From: Blautia sp. OF03-15BH
GTDB taxonomy: Bacteria; Bacillota; Clostridia; Lachnospirales; Lachnospiraceae
Length of the DNA: 64,000 nucleotides
Assembly (NCBI RefSeq): GCF_003463065.1
Contig: NZ_QSCM01000013.1
Location: 1-64,000, forward strand
Reading direction: 5' to 3'
Shown here one piece after another: positions 17,236 to 26,129 of this stretch. Position 1 is the stretch's first letter. Each line of letters opens with the position of its first letter. The position numbers and the translations under genes are program-made. Under the pieces are notes generated by a model. It worked only from the letters and a program-made list of their open reading frames with translations. It had not been told where the DNA came from and made no database searches.

Positions 17236-17721
17236 TTATTCTGCTTTCCGGATAATATCATCAAACTTCGCCCGGGCAACTTTGGCCAGCGCCTGGGGCT
17301 CTACCTTGATGGAAGTGCCGATCCGGCCTCCGCTGACATAGATTTCCGGATAAGCTTCTGCACTTTCATGGATCACGGTCGGAAACTGTTTCTTCATGCC
17401 CAGAGGGCTGCAGCCGCCCCGGACATAACCGGTGATGGCGGTGATATCCTTCACATGGATCATTTCCACGGATTTTTCACCTACCGATCTTGCTGCGGCT
17501 TTTAAGTCCACTTCCTCCGCAATGGGGATCACAAAGACATAATAACCGCCGCTCTTCCCTTTCGCCACCAGCGTTTTAAAAGACTGCTCTACCGGCGCCC
17601 CTGTGGCCTGTGCGGTATGAAGACCATCGATAAACTCATCACATTCGTAATTGAGGATCTCATAGGGAACTTTATTCCGGTCGAGGATCCGCATGACGTT
17701 TGTTTTTACTTCTTTTCCCAT
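17236..17721 (-). CDS. ybaK: Cys-tRNA(Pro)/aminoacyl-tRNA deacylase, YbaK/EbsC family
   Basis: 161 aa cytoplasmic editing enzyme that removes mischarged cysteine from tRNA(Pro). The whole protein is the YbaK fold: N-terminal MRILDRNKVPYEILNYE, the conserved lysine segment FKTLVAKGKSGGYYVFVIP, and the GYVRGGCSPLGMKKQ motif that forms the active-site pocket. Length equals the family norm. It starts 2 nt after the pepT stop, so both genes are probably one transcript. Confidence 0.92.
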   Translation of the reverse strand: MGKEVKTNVMRILDRNKVPYEILNYECDEFIDGLHTAQATGAPVEQSFKTLVAKGKSGGYYVFVIPIAEEVDLKAAARSVGEKSVEMIHVKDITAITGYVRGGCSPLGMKKQFPTVIHESAEAYPEIYVSGGRIGTSIKVEPQALAKVARAKFDDIIRKAE

Positions 17722-17723
17722 TC

Positions 17724-18947
17724 TTATTTCATCTCTCCGTAAAGGCGTACCAGCTCTGTCAGGGTATCTACCACGATATCCATGCCCTCAGCAGTGGTAT
17801 GTTCATAAGGACCATGGCAGGCATAGGAACCGGTACCAAGGTTCGGGCAGGGCAGACCCATGAAGCTTAACCGTGCGCCGTCTGTACCGCCGCGCACCGG
17901 GATCACCTGCGGCTCTACGCCGGATTTCTGGACTGCTTTTTTGGCATTCTCGATGAGGTGGAAATTCGGTTTGATCTTTTCTGCCATGTTGCGGTATTCT
18001 TCTTTGAGTGTCAGGCTCACCGTATCGGCTCCATATTTTTCATTGAGTTTCGCAGTGATCTCTTTCATGATCTCCTGTCTCTTTGCGATATTATCGGCAT
18101 CGTGGTCTCTCAGAATATAGTTGAGATTTGCTTTCTCCACGTTTCCGCTCATGTGGTTCAAATGATAAAAGCCTTCGTATCCCTCGGTATCTCTTGGCGT
18201 CTCACCGGCCGGAAGCATACGGTCAAATTCCATAGCCACCAGAGCCGCATTGATCATGGTATTTTTGGCTGAACCCGGATGGATGTTGAAGCCTTTGAAG
18301 TCCACGTTGGCTCTTACCGCATTGAAGTTCTCATATTCGATCTCGCTCTCTGCCCCGCCATCTACGGTATAGGCAAAATCCGCGCCAAAGCCTTTGACGT
18401 CAAAATGATCTGCTCCGCTTCCGACTTCCTCGTCCGGGGTAAAGCCGATGCAGATTTTTCCGTGAGGCATATCGCTGTTTAAAACGCGCTCTGCCATGCA
18501 CATGATGGCTGCCACGCCGGCCTTATCGTCTGCTCCCAGGATCGTAGTTCCGTCGCTGGTGATCAGCGTGCGGCCTTTCAGGGACGGCAGATGCGGGAAA
18601 AGGGCTACCTCCAGGGTACGACCGCTCTCTCCCAGGGGAAGATCCTTTCCATCATAGTTTTCGTGAACGATGGGCTGTACCATATGATCGGCGAAATCAG
18701 ACACGGTATCCATATGGGAAATGAAGCCCAGGACTTTGCTGTCCTCGTAGCCCGGTGTAGCGGGAATGCTGGCATAAACATAGCATTTGTCATCGACTCT
18801 GGCATTTTTTACACCCATCTCCTGCAGCTCGTTTACCAGGATATGAGCCAGGTTGAACTGGCACTCGGTGGTGGGAACTGCTGCGGAATTTTCATTACTG
18901 GCCGTGGGAACCATGGCATATTTAATCAGACGTTCGTAAGCTCTCAT
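17724..18947 (-). CDS. pepT: Peptidase T (tripeptide aminopeptidase, M20B)
   Basis: Zinc aminopeptidase that trims the N-terminal residue of tripeptides in the cytoplasm. Metal-site motifs are intact: FISHMDTVSDF (first His and Asp), DGTTILGADDKAGVA (bridging Asp), TPDEEVGSGADHFD (catalytic Glu and ligand) and the late His in YACHGPYEHTTAEG. The ATG at 18947 is preferred because AAAGGAGAA precedes it and MRAYERLIKYAMVPTASNE is the normal PepT beginning; an upstream extension to 19040 has no homology-like character. Length 407 aa matches the family. First gene of a pepT-ybaK operon. Confidence 0.94.
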   Translation of the reverse strand: MRAYERLIKYAMVPTASNENSAAVPTTECQFNLAHILVNELQEMGVKNARVDDKCYVYASIPATPGYEDSKVLGFISHMDTVSDFADHMVQPIVHENYDGKDLPLGESGRTLEVALFPHLPSLKGRTLITSDGTTILGADDKAGVAAIMCMAERVLNSDMPHGKICIGFTPDEEVGSGADHFDVKGFGADFAYTVDGGAESEIEYENFNAVRANVDFKGFNIHPGSAKNTMINAALVAMEFDRMLPAGETPRDTEGYEGFYHLNHMSGNVEKANLNYILRDHDADNIAKRQEIMKEITAKLNEKYGADTVSLTLKEEYRNMAEKIKPNFHLIENAKKAVQKSGVEPQVIPVRGGTDGARLSFMGLPCPNLGTGSYACHGPYEHTTAEGMDIVVDTLTELVRLYGEMK

Positions 18948-18995
18948 TTTTATATTCTCCTTTACTTCAAGGCGTTTCCGCCCTTGCTGATAACC

Positions 18996-19024
18996 ACTAT
19001 ACGCCCCTTTTTCTTTTCTGGCAA
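18996..19024 (-). promoter_or_regulatory. Promoter of pepT-ybaK
   Basis: Minus-strand TTGCCA (19019-19024), 17 bp spacer, TATAGT (18996-19001), 48 bp upstream of the pepT ATG. Confidence 0.55.
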
Positions 19025-19049
19025 CGAGTTTTCTTTTCAATAGCAGAAA

Positions 19050-19075
19050 ACCGGAGCAGCTTCACGCCGCCCCGG
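19050..19075 (-). terminator. Terminator of the carbohydrate ABC operon
   Basis: On the minus strand ACCGGGGCGGC and GCTGCTCCGGT pair almost fully and are followed by TTTTC, just after the binding-protein stop and before the pepT promoter. Confidence 0.75.
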
Positions 19076-19090
19076 TCTTTTTACTCTTTA

Positions 19091-20695
19091 TTATTTGCTG
19101 ATTTTGCTGTTGTAGATATCCATTGCTGCCTGGATATCGCCCATCTTGTTGATCTCTTCGATGTAGGAATCCCACTCGTCAAAGGAACGGTCGCCCTTGA
19201 TGAATTTTACCTTCTGCTCTTTTGCATAGGTCTCTACCGGAGTCATGATATTCGCATATTCACTGGACTCATCTGCGGAGATAGAGGGATTCGGCTGGCC
19301 GTCTCTCGGGGTGGTGTTGCTCTCGTTCATCACGCTGCTGGAGAAAGCAACCAGTTTATCTGTTACGATCTCGCCATTCCAGTAGATCGGAGCCGGCTCA
19401 GAGATCTCGATTCTCCAGAGATCCATATCCTGCGGCTGCGGGAAGATGCCGGAACGCATGGAACCGGATACGGGCATACCATACTCTGCATACTGATCTT
19501 TGGTAACGATCAGGCTCTTCTTGCCATCTTTCATTTCATAGGTCTCGCCTTCGATTCCCCAGTTCAGAAGATTGATAACATCCTCGTCATACTGAGCGTC
19601 TACAAATTTCACGAGCTCGTCAGCGATCGGAGACTGAGCGGAGATTACCATGCTGTATCTCGGGTTGAATTCGTACTCGCTGGTGAACTCTCTCTCAAAC
19701 TGCCATGCCTCATCCGGATAAGCATCGGAGGTCGGAAGCGGTACTGCTACCCATTCGTCTTCCGGACGCTCATCAGCCCAGGCTCCGGGATAACCTTCCC
19801 ATGCAGAGGGCAGGATGCAGGCGGTGCCGGATTCCAGATCGGCATTACCCATATCAGTGGTGTAAGTAAAGTAATCCGGGGAGATCAGTCCTTCGGTGTA
19901 AATCTTGTTCAGATACTGCAGAGCCTGTTTGTAATCATCGGAAAGCGGGCCATATTTGAACTCGGTTCCGTCATAGTAACGGTTGGAAGCGGTGTGATAA
20001 GCGTTGAATACCACATCCTCGGGGTTCTGCCACTCTTCCAGCTGAACAATGGGATATTTGGAAACGCCGGCATCCTTGATTGCCTTGGCTACATCATAAA
20101 CCTCATCCAGAGTGGTCGGGATCTCAAGGTCCAGATCTTTCAGCACGCTGTTTTTCACAGCCATCATCGTGGAGAAAGCGCCGTGAGCGGAACCAGTCGG
20201 AACGATGCTTAAGTTGTATGCACCGTAGAGGTTTCCTTCCGGAGTGTACAGAGTGCTCTGGCTCTGCGGATCCTTGTCCAGATAGCTCTTGTAGTTCGGC
20301 ATATCATCCAGACGCTCGGCGAGATCGAGGAAAAGTCCCTTGGAACCGTACTCATCTACCATGAGTTTTGCGTTGCTGTTGGTGGTGTAGCAGGTCAGAA
20401 TGTCAGGCAGATCGCCGCCTGCGTTGATTACCTGCAGTTTCTCTGTGTAATCGCCGGTGTGAATGTACTCGAAGGTAATGTCAAGCTTTCTTCCCAGTTT
20501 TTCCTCGCAGAGTTTGATCCATTCCTCCTGAATCTTGGTGTTCTCCGGAGACTGATCACCGAAATATACGGTAGTCACTTTGAAAGAAAGGGGCTCTTCT
20601 TCAGAAGCGTGAGCGGTAAGGCCTGCGGCGCCACTCAGCAGCATGGTTCCGCACAGTCCCAGCGCGGTGATTCTGGATACATTTTTTCTCTTCAT
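19091..20695 (-). CDS. Extracellular carbohydrate-binding protein of an LplA-type ABC transporter
   Basis: 534 aa solute receptor. The signal peptide occupies about residues 1-31 (ALGLCGTMLLSGAAGLTAHAS) and is cut after AHA; no lipobox cysteine is placed at the cut. The mature protein has the family 1 fold with the NAGGDLPDILTCYT segment near residue 90 and a long C-terminal lobe typical of LplA/YtcQ proteins of Firmicutes. It is the last gene of the permease-permease-receptor operon and is followed by a terminator. The substrate is probably a plant or host oligosaccharide; the sequence does not say which. Confidence 0.87.
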   Translation of the reverse strand: MKRKNVSRITALGLCGTMLLSGAAGLTAHASEEEPLSFKVTTVYFGDQSPENTKIQEEWIKLCEEKLGRKLDITFEYIHTGDYTEKLQVINAGGDLPDILTCYTTNSNAKLMVDEYGSKGLFLDLAERLDDMPNYKSYLDKDPQSQSTLYTPEGNLYGAYNLSIVPTGSAHGAFSTMMAVKNSVLKDLDLEIPTTLDEVYDVAKAIKDAGVSKYPIVQLEEWQNPEDVVFNAYHTASNRYYDGTEFKYGPLSDDYKQALQYLNKIYTEGLISPDYFTYTTDMGNADLESGTACILPSAWEGYPGAWADERPEDEWVAVPLPTSDAYPDEAWQFEREFTSEYEFNPRYSMVISAQSPIADELVKFVDAQYDEDVINLLNWGIEGETYEMKDGKKSLIVTKDQYAEYGMPVSGSMRSGIFPQPQDMDLWRIEISEPAPIYWNGEIVTDKLVAFSSSVMNESNTTPRDGQPNPSISADESSEYANIMTPVETYAKEQKVKFIKGDRSFDEWDSYIEEINKMGDIQAAMDIYNSKISK

Positions 20696-20746
20696 ATTGG
20701 GTTCCTCCTTTTATGGGTTCAGGCGCACCTGAACATTCTTTATTCA

Positions 20747-21646
20747 TCAGCCCTTTACGCCTCCGACCATAACGCCTGCGGCGAAATATTTCTGGATAAA
20801 GGGGTAGATACACATGATGGGCAGCATGATGACAACGATGGTCGCCATCTGAATGTTTGCCGGGGTGATCGTGCTGTTACGGAACATCTGCATGACGGAA
20901 GGGTCCATCTGGGCAAAAACCGTAGAGTTGAACAGGATCTTTCTGAGGATCATCTGCACCGGATAATAGGCCTCAGAGTTTAAGTAGATCAGAGCGGAAT
21001 ACCAGTCGTTCCATTTTCCAACGATCGTGAAAAGGGAAACTGCCGCGATGATCGCTTTGGAAAGCGGCATAATGATCTGGATCAGGATGCGGAACTCTCC
21101 TGCTCCGTCGATCCGGGCGGACTCTCTCATGCAGGGGTCGATGCCCTCGAAGAAGGTCCTGAAAAGAATCAGGTTATAAGCTGTTACCACGAAGGGAACT
21201 ACCATAACCAGCGGGTTGTTGATAAGATGCAGCTCCTTCATCAGAAGGTAAGTCGGGATCGCACCGCCGCTGAAGAACATTGTGATGGTGATGAAAATGG
21301 TGATTCCTTTTCTCAAGGGGAAATCCTTGATGGTCAGCGGGTAGGCCGTCAGAGCCGTGAGGATGATTACCAGAGCCGTATGGGAAAAAGCGTAAATCAC
21401 AGTGTTAATGTAGGAACGGACAATCATATGGTCCTGCAGCACTTTCTTGTAGCCTTCCAGCGTAAAGCCGTGGGGCCAGAGGAAAAGGCCGCCCTTCTGG
21501 ATCTCAGATCCCAGTGAAAAGGATACGCAGACCACATGGATAATGGGAGCCAGCATGACCGCCATGATGACCAGCATGATAAAGATGTTCACCGCATTGA
21601 AGATCCGGTCGCTTAAACTTAATTTGATCTTGGTTTTCTTATTCAT
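20747..21646 (-). CDS. Carbohydrate ABC permease, LplC/YtcP type
   Basis: 299 aa inner-membrane subunit with six predicted helices. The ATPase-contact EAA loop reads FFEGIDPCMRESARIDGAGEF, where ESARIDGAG matches the EAA...G consensus. Its C-terminal IQKYFAAGVMVGGVKG is the usual end of this subfamily. It lies between the other permease and the binding protein. No ATP-binding gene is present in the operon, so it should borrow a housekeeping MsmX-like ATPase, as LplABC systems usually do. Confidence 0.92.
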   Translation of the reverse strand: MNKKTKIKLSLSDRIFNAVNIFIMLVIMAVMLAPIIHVVCVSFSLGSEIQKGGLFLWPHGFTLEGYKKVLQDHMIVRSYINTVIYAFSHTALVIILTALTAYPLTIKDFPLRKGITIFITITMFFSGGAIPTYLLMKELHLINNPLVMVVPFVVTAYNLILFRTFFEGIDPCMRESARIDGAGEFRILIQIIMPLSKAIIAAVSLFTIVGKWNDWYSALIYLNSEAYYPVQMILRKILFNSTVFAQMDPSVMQMFRNSTITPANIQMATIVVIMLPIMCIYPFIQKYFAAGVMVGGVKG

Positions 21647-21658
21647 CGCTCTTCCTCC

Positions 21659-22597
21659 TTACCACAGACTGTTGTCGCTGATCTTTTTGCTCAGGAAGTT
21701 TGCAGTTATCAGAAGGATGAAGGAAAAGAGTGAGGTCAGAAGGCCGATGGCCGTCGTGTACTCGAATTTTCCGCCCAGAATACCTTCTCTGTAGACGTAG
21801 GTTCCGATGATATCTGCCGTCTCATAGGTAGATTCATTATAAAGAAGCAGAACCTTCGTAAAGTCAGAGGAGATGATTTTTCCGCTCTCCAGAATCAGCA
21901 TGATGGTTGTGGTCGGAACGATGGCCGGCCAGGAGACGTAACGGATACGCTGCCAGCGGTTGGCTCCGTCCAGAGTCGCTGCCTCATGAAGCTGGGGATC
22001 CACACCGGAGAGGGCTGCCAGATAAACGATGGCTCCCCATCCAAGTCCCTGCCAGATGTTGCTGGCGATGAAGATCGTCCGGAAATATTTCGGGTCCGTC
22101 ATAAAGGAAACCGCATTAAGTCCGAAGAACTCGCGGATTCCATTAATCACGCCGTCCACGCTGCAGAAATCTTTTACCAGACCTACGATTACCACCGTTG
22201 AAATGAAGTAGGGCAGGTAGGAAATGGACTGCACGGTTTTTTTGAACTTCGCGTTGGTCAGCTGATCCATCAGAAGGGCAAAAATGATCGGGGCCGGGAA
22301 GCTCCAGAGCAATGTATAAATACCCAATAATAATGTATTTCGGATTAGTCGGAACAGATAGGGATTCTGTAAAAACTGCTTGAAATATTTGAATCCTACC
22401 CAGTTGTTGTGTCCAAACATTCCTTCTACGGGGTTGTAATCCTGAAAGGCAATCAGGATACCGTACATGGGAATGTAGGAGAAAATGAATACTGCGATCA
22501 GTCCCGGCAGAGACATGAGGATCAGGGAACGGTACTTCACGCAACGTTTCCAGAAGCTCCTCTGCTTCGGCACTGGCTTTTTGTTCTGTCTTGCCAT
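21659..22597 (-). CDS. Carbohydrate ABC permease, LplB type
   Basis: First gene of the operon, 312 aa from the preferred ATG at 22597, behind a GGAGGGAG site. About six membrane helices begin with SLILMSLPGLIAVFIFSYIP. The EAA loop is LSGVDPQLHEAATLDGANRWQRI. The longer frame to 22663 would start inside the promoter (22662-22690) and is rejected. It pairs with the 20747-21646 product. It is divergent from a membrane AraC sensor that probably activates it. Confidence 0.9.
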   Translation of the reverse strand: MARQNKKPVPKQRSFWKRCVKYRSLILMSLPGLIAVFIFSYIPMYGILIAFQDYNPVEGMFGHNNWVGFKYFKQFLQNPYLFRLIRNTLLLGIYTLLWSFPAPIIFALLMDQLTNAKFKKTVQSISYLPYFISTVVIVGLVKDFCSVDGVINGIREFFGLNAVSFMTDPKYFRTIFIASNIWQGLGWGAIVYLAALSGVDPQLHEAATLDGANRWQRIRYVSWPAIVPTTTIMLILESGKIISSDFTKVLLLYNESTYETADIIGTYVYREGILGGKFEYTTAIGLLTSLFSFILLITANFLSKKISDNSLW

Positions 22598-22661
22598 TTG
22601 CTTTTTCTCTCCCTCCGTTTTTTTCGTTTTCGGCGAAACCGCTGTCCGCCCGTCTGACCTC

Positions 22662-22690
22662 ACTATAGCGGATCATGGGAGATTACGCAA
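22662..22690 (-). promoter_or_regulatory. Promoter of the LplB-LplC-LplA operon
   Basis: Minus-strand TTGCGT (22685-22690), 17 bp spacer, TATAGT (22662-22667), 65 bp upstream of the LplB start. Confidence 0.6.
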
Positions 22691-22868
22691 TTTTCGTTTT
22701 TCTATCTCTTCTCTTATTTTAATTTTTATCTGAAGTTTTGATAAAGATGTTAAAAAATAGCAACGATTTATCCTGTTTTAATGCTTTTCGCCCAAAAGTT
22801 TTCGTGTTAAGATAAAAGCAGCTTGATTATTGACTATATTTTTTGTGTTTTGGGAAGGAGTTTTTGAC

Positions 22869-24983
22869 ATGTCATCAAAGCGAAGTATTTTAAACCGGGT
22901 CCTGTACCTGAATCTGACGATGGCCGTTGTGCTGACTTTAGTTTTTCTCTGCACCAGCGGACTCTATACCAGACAGCTCACCCGAGAGCGATACAACCTG
23001 GCCAGCACAACGCTCACCAAAGTCAATACCGATTTTCAGCTCGAAATGAACCGCCTGGATTCCCTGTTGACTCTGTGCCTTCAGGATTCCTCTCTGGTAT
23101 TCAGCATCTCTGACCGGCTGGACACCAGCTTCTTCCTCGACAATGCCGAGGACGCCGCTTCCCGTCTGTCTCTGATCCGCCAATCTCTTCCTTATGCAAA
23201 ACTTGTATATTTATACACTCATAATTCAGACAAGGTAGTCCGGGACAACGGCTCCCTTTATAAAGGAAAGGATTTTTCACGGATCGTTCTGGACAAGACG
23301 GTGGAGGATATCAGCCAGCTTCCCGACGGCCTTTCCTTTTTCCAGGATTCCACGGCCCTCTATGTAAAGAATCTCTACAGCCATGGATATGTAGCAGTCG
23401 AACTGGACCTTTCCAAATTTGCCAACATCAACAAGACGATCGGAGATCAGTTTCTAGGCTATGTGATCCAGCAGAAAGACGGCCGCTGCATCCTCGAAAA
23501 CAGCAGCGTTCCTCTCTCAGAGGAGCAACTTTCCGCCGCCCTTGACGGAGGACTGATCGGTGTGAATGGAACCAAATATTACTGTGTTTCCGCTCCCATG
23601 AACATTCTTCCCTACACCGGCCTGGTACTCATCAACAACGACGCCCTGATGCTTCCCCTTCATTATATGTATCTTGTGATGGTGATCGCTTTCGGCGTGC
23701 TGCTGGCAAGCTCTCTCCTTCTGGTAGTGCTGAATTATAAGATTTACCTGCCTTTGCGGAAGTTCACCTCTCAGTTTTCTGATTCCAGGGAAAATGAGAT
23801 TTCGATCATCGAAAACGAGATTCACGACCTTCTCTCAGAGATCAACACCTTAAGCCAGCACTCCAAAGAGCAGATTCCGGAGAAAATCGCCCTCCACTAT
23901 CTTCTCTGCGGCGGTTCCCAGCTGGACGAGGGGAGTCTGAAGCTTCTGGAAGAGAAATATCCTTATTATATGATAATGGCTCTGGCTATTCAGAAGGACA
24001 GCGGCATCGAGGACCTGCTCTTCACTTCCTCTCTGGAGAAAACACTGACCTCCCAGTTTGCCCTGAAATTCATCAGTCTGGACAAATTCAGCTTCGCGGT
24101 CCTGGCCCGGCCCGAGGACAAGGAGGAAATCCTGGCCGGCCTCCAGGAAGCCGCCGAAGAAGCCTCGAAAACCACCCGGCTTTTCGCTGGCATCCGCGAA
24201 TACTGTACGGATATCCGGGAACTTCAGACCGAATACAGGCTGGCTGAAAACTGTCTTCTCTCCGCCCAGGTCCTCCCCATGGAAAATTTCGCCTTCCAGG
24301 AAAATGCAGCGGTTCTTCCGAGAAAACGGCTGGGCCAGGAGGTGCAGAACCGTCTCTTTGAATATGCCCGAAACGGCGCTCTGGACCAGCTTCTGCCGGA
24401 GTTAAAGGAGATTTTTTATCCGGCAGGCGGCTGCAGCCTTTCCGACTGCCGTTTCCATTATCAGGAGGTCTGGGCTGTCTTTGAGAAGGCCTGCCTCGCC
24501 AGAAAGAAGGCCATACCGCACATGGCGGAAGAGATTCCCCTCTACAATCCGGAGTATCTCTGCCAGCAGCTCACGCGCATTGCCACGGAGTCTTTCCCCT
24601 CCCGCCGGGAGCAGCCCCAGAATATGCAGCAATGCATGGAGAAATATATTGCTGACCATCTCAGCGAACCGCTGACCCTGGACACGGTAGCGGAGGCCTT
24701 CTCCATCACGCCGGTTTATCTCTCCAGCTGGTTCAAGAAGAATCTCGGCGTAAATTTCTTGAATTACATCTCTGCCGCCCGTATGGAGCGGGCCGGCGAG
24801 CTCCTCTGCCAACCCAATCCGCCCAAGATCTACGAAGTGGCTCTGGCGGTGGGTATAGACAATACGGCGACCTTTATCCGGCAGTTCAAGAAACACACGG
24901 GTCTCACCCCGTCCCAGTATCAGAAGGAGCGGCTGCTCCAGAAACAGCAGGGTGCTCTTCTGGGTGGGAAGACATTATCATAA
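22869..24983 (+). CDS. Membrane-anchored AraC-family regulator (YesS/YtdP type)
   Basis: 704 aa one-component sensor. Two membrane segments, near residues 12-32 (LYLNLTMAVVLTLVFLCTSG) and about 262-286 (YLVMVIAFGVLLASSLLLVV), bracket an extracytoplasmic sensing domain of roughly 230 residues. A cytoplasmic linker follows, and the last ~100 residues form the AraC DNA-binding domain (PLTLDTVAEAFSITPVYLSSWFK and VGIDNTATFIRQFKKHTGLTPSQY). AAGGAG at 22855-22860 fixes the ATG at 22869. It is divergent from the LplBCA operon, the standard arrangement for sugar-induced control, which is inferred here. Confidence 0.88.
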   Translation: MSSKRSILNRVLYLNLTMAVVLTLVFLCTSGLYTRQLTRERYNLASTTLTKVNTDFQLEMNRLDSLLTLCLQDSSLVFSISDRLDTSFFLDNAEDAASRLSLIRQSLPYAKLVYLYTHNSDKVVRDNGSLYKGKDFSRIVLDKTVEDISQLPDGLSFFQDSTALYVKNLYSHGYVAVELDLSKFANINKTIGDQFLGYVIQQKDGRCILENSSVPLSEEQLSAALDGGLIGVNGTKYYCVSAPMNILPYTGLVLINNDALMLPLHYMYLVMVIAFGVLLASSLLLVVLNYKIYLPLRKFTSQFSDSRENEISIIENEIHDLLSEINTLSQHSKEQIPEKIALHYLLCGGSQLDEGSLKLLEEKYPYYMIMALAIQKDSGIEDLLFTSSLEKTLTSQFALKFISLDKFSFAVLARPEDKEEILAGLQEAAEEASKTTRLFAGIREYCTDIRELQTEYRLAENCLLSAQVLPMENFAFQENAAVLPRKRLGQEVQNRLFEYARNGALDQLLPELKEIFYPAGGCSLSDCRFHYQEVWAVFEKACLARKKAIPHMAEEIPLYNPEYLCQQLTRIATESFPSRREQPQNMQQCMEKYIADHLSEPLTLDTVAEAFSITPVYLSSWFKKNLGVNFLNYISAARMERAGELLCQPNPPKIYEVALAVGIDNTATFIRQFKKHTGLTPSQYQKERLLQKQQGALLGGKTLS

Positions 24984-25061
24984 AAAACAGAATCCGGCCC
25001 GAAGGGCTGAAAAAGGTGCTGGCAGGCAAAAATCCAATGAAACTCGCCTTTGGCGATGGGA

Positions 25062-25083
25062 TTTTGGCATATTCATGCCAAAA
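25062..25083. repeat. Small palindrome downstream of the nitroreductase gene
   Basis: TTTTGGCAT-attc-ATGCCAAAA is a perfect 9 bp inverted repeat preceded by a short CGCC/GGCG stem. It lies between the convergent AraC sensor and nitroreductase genes. It could end transcription but lacks a clear T-run. Confidence 0.4.
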
Positions 25084-25122
25084 CATCTCGCGAAACAGTG
25101 GCTGCTGAATAGAATAGTTAAA

Positions 25123-25617
25123 TCAATCTACATAGTGGACCCGCTCCACCTCATAGCGATCCTCCTGAGTTCGCTCCTGGGCCGGGTAGCCGCAGGGAAC
25201 GAGGGCGAAGGGCTCCAGCTCCCCAGGAATATCCAGGACCTTCCGCACGTCAACCATACGGTCCTTCTGAGGTGCAATGCCCATCCAGACAGCGCCCAGC
25301 CCCAAAGAATCGGCCTCCAGCAGAAGATTTTCCACTGCGGCGCTGAGATCGATCTCGGCATACATCGGCACCTGGCAGTTCTTTCTGTAGCAGGGAACAA
25401 AGACCACCGGCGCTCCCTTGGCACAGCCCGCATAAGGGCTTGCCTCGGACAGCTCCTTGATCTTCTCTTTATTGCGGACCACATAAAACTCCCAGGGTTG
25501 CTGATTGCAGGCGGAGGGCGCCGCCATCGCCGCCCGGAGCAGAGTCTCGATCTTCTCTGACTCTACCGGCGTTTCCTGATATTTTCTGATACTTGTTCTG
25601 TGAAAAATTGCATCCAT
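25123..25617 (-). CDS. Nitroreductase-family flavoprotein
   Basis: 164 aa FMN-dependent oxidoreductase. N-terminal MDAIFHRTSIRKYQETPVE carries the phosphate-binding S-I-R-K residues of the family. AAMAAPSACNQQPWEF is the FMN-ring segment, and LGLGAVWMGIAP with LVPCGYPAQ complete the conserved C-terminal FMN contacts. GGAGAT lies just upstream of the ATG. It is a single gene, convergent with the AraC sensor. The substrate cannot be told from sequence; members reduce nitro compounds, flavins or enones. Confidence 0.9.
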   Translation of the reverse strand: MDAIFHRTSIRKYQETPVESEKIETLLRAAMAAPSACNQQPWEFYVVRNKEKIKELSEASPYAGCAKGAPVVFVPCYRKNCQVPMYAEIDLSAAVENLLLEADSLGLGAVWMGIAPQKDRMVDVRKVLDIPGELEPFALVPCGYPAQERTQEDRYEVERVHYVD

Positions 25618-25796
25618 AATTTTTATCTCCTTTTCCTGTTTCCCTCAAACCCGCCATTTTGCAGAAAAAGCGCGAAATCATTGGGTCTAAGCATACCCGG
25701 ATTTCACGCTTTATAAGCCGGCCTGAAAAACAATATTTTTTGTAAAGCTGTCAATCCCAGTATAATCAAAGTTTTTGTAAAAAACAATGATTTTCT

Positions 25797-25980
25797 GTAA
25801 CAGTTCAGAACATCAGCAAAATGAAAAATCAGACTATGCAAACTCGTTTGCAATAGGATGAATTTTCATTTTGGAATGGGCGGAACGCCCATTAGCCTCA
25901 GACAGAAGCTACGAATGCAGCGATAGCGCATGCAATGCGCGTGTCTGTGGCCTGTTGGGCTGAACGTCCTGAACAGTTAC
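25797..25980. repeat. MITE-like element C
   Basis: 184 bp non-coding block bounded by GTAACAGTTCAG (25797-25808) and CTGAACAGTTAC (25969-25980), which are inverted copies with one mismatch; similarity continues inwards (ACATCAGC against the complement of GGCTGAACGT). The interior has short hairpins, for example GGGCGGAACGCCC. It fills most of the gap between the nitroreductase gene and the VUT promoter. Confidence 0.55.
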
Positions 25981-26020
25981 GATTTTCTTTTATAAACGAT
26001 ACATCACACATTAAAATTCC

Positions 26021-26049
26021 TTGCCTTTTCCCCAAAAATGCGCTATATT
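26021..26049 (+). promoter_or_regulatory. Promoter of the VUT transporter-SDR operon
   Basis: TTGCCT (26021-26026), 17 bp spacer, TATATT (26044-26049). It leaves a leader of about 75 nt that contains the riboswitch candidate. Confidence 0.55.
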
Positions 26050-26070
26050 ATAAAACTGCCAACGGCAAAC

Positions 26071-26120
26071 CGAGAAGTTCGGGCTCTAAATCCTTCTCGT
26101 AAAATAAGAAAACCAAGGAG
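26071..26120 (+). promoter_or_regulatory. Candidate preQ1-I riboswitch
   Basis: A 7 bp stem, CGAGAAG (26071-26077) with CTTCTCG (26093-26099), closes a loop that begins TTCGGG. An A-rich tail ends AACCAAGGAG (26111-26120). The GG after TTC can pair with the CC of the tail, giving the H-type pseudoknot of preQ1-I sensors. The tail resembles the class consensus and contains the ribosome site, so ligand binding would hide it. The downstream gene is a VUT-family transporter, the group that includes queuosine-precursor importers. Called by eye; no covariance search was possible. Confidence 0.6.
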
Positions 26121-26129
26121 AACAAAAAA

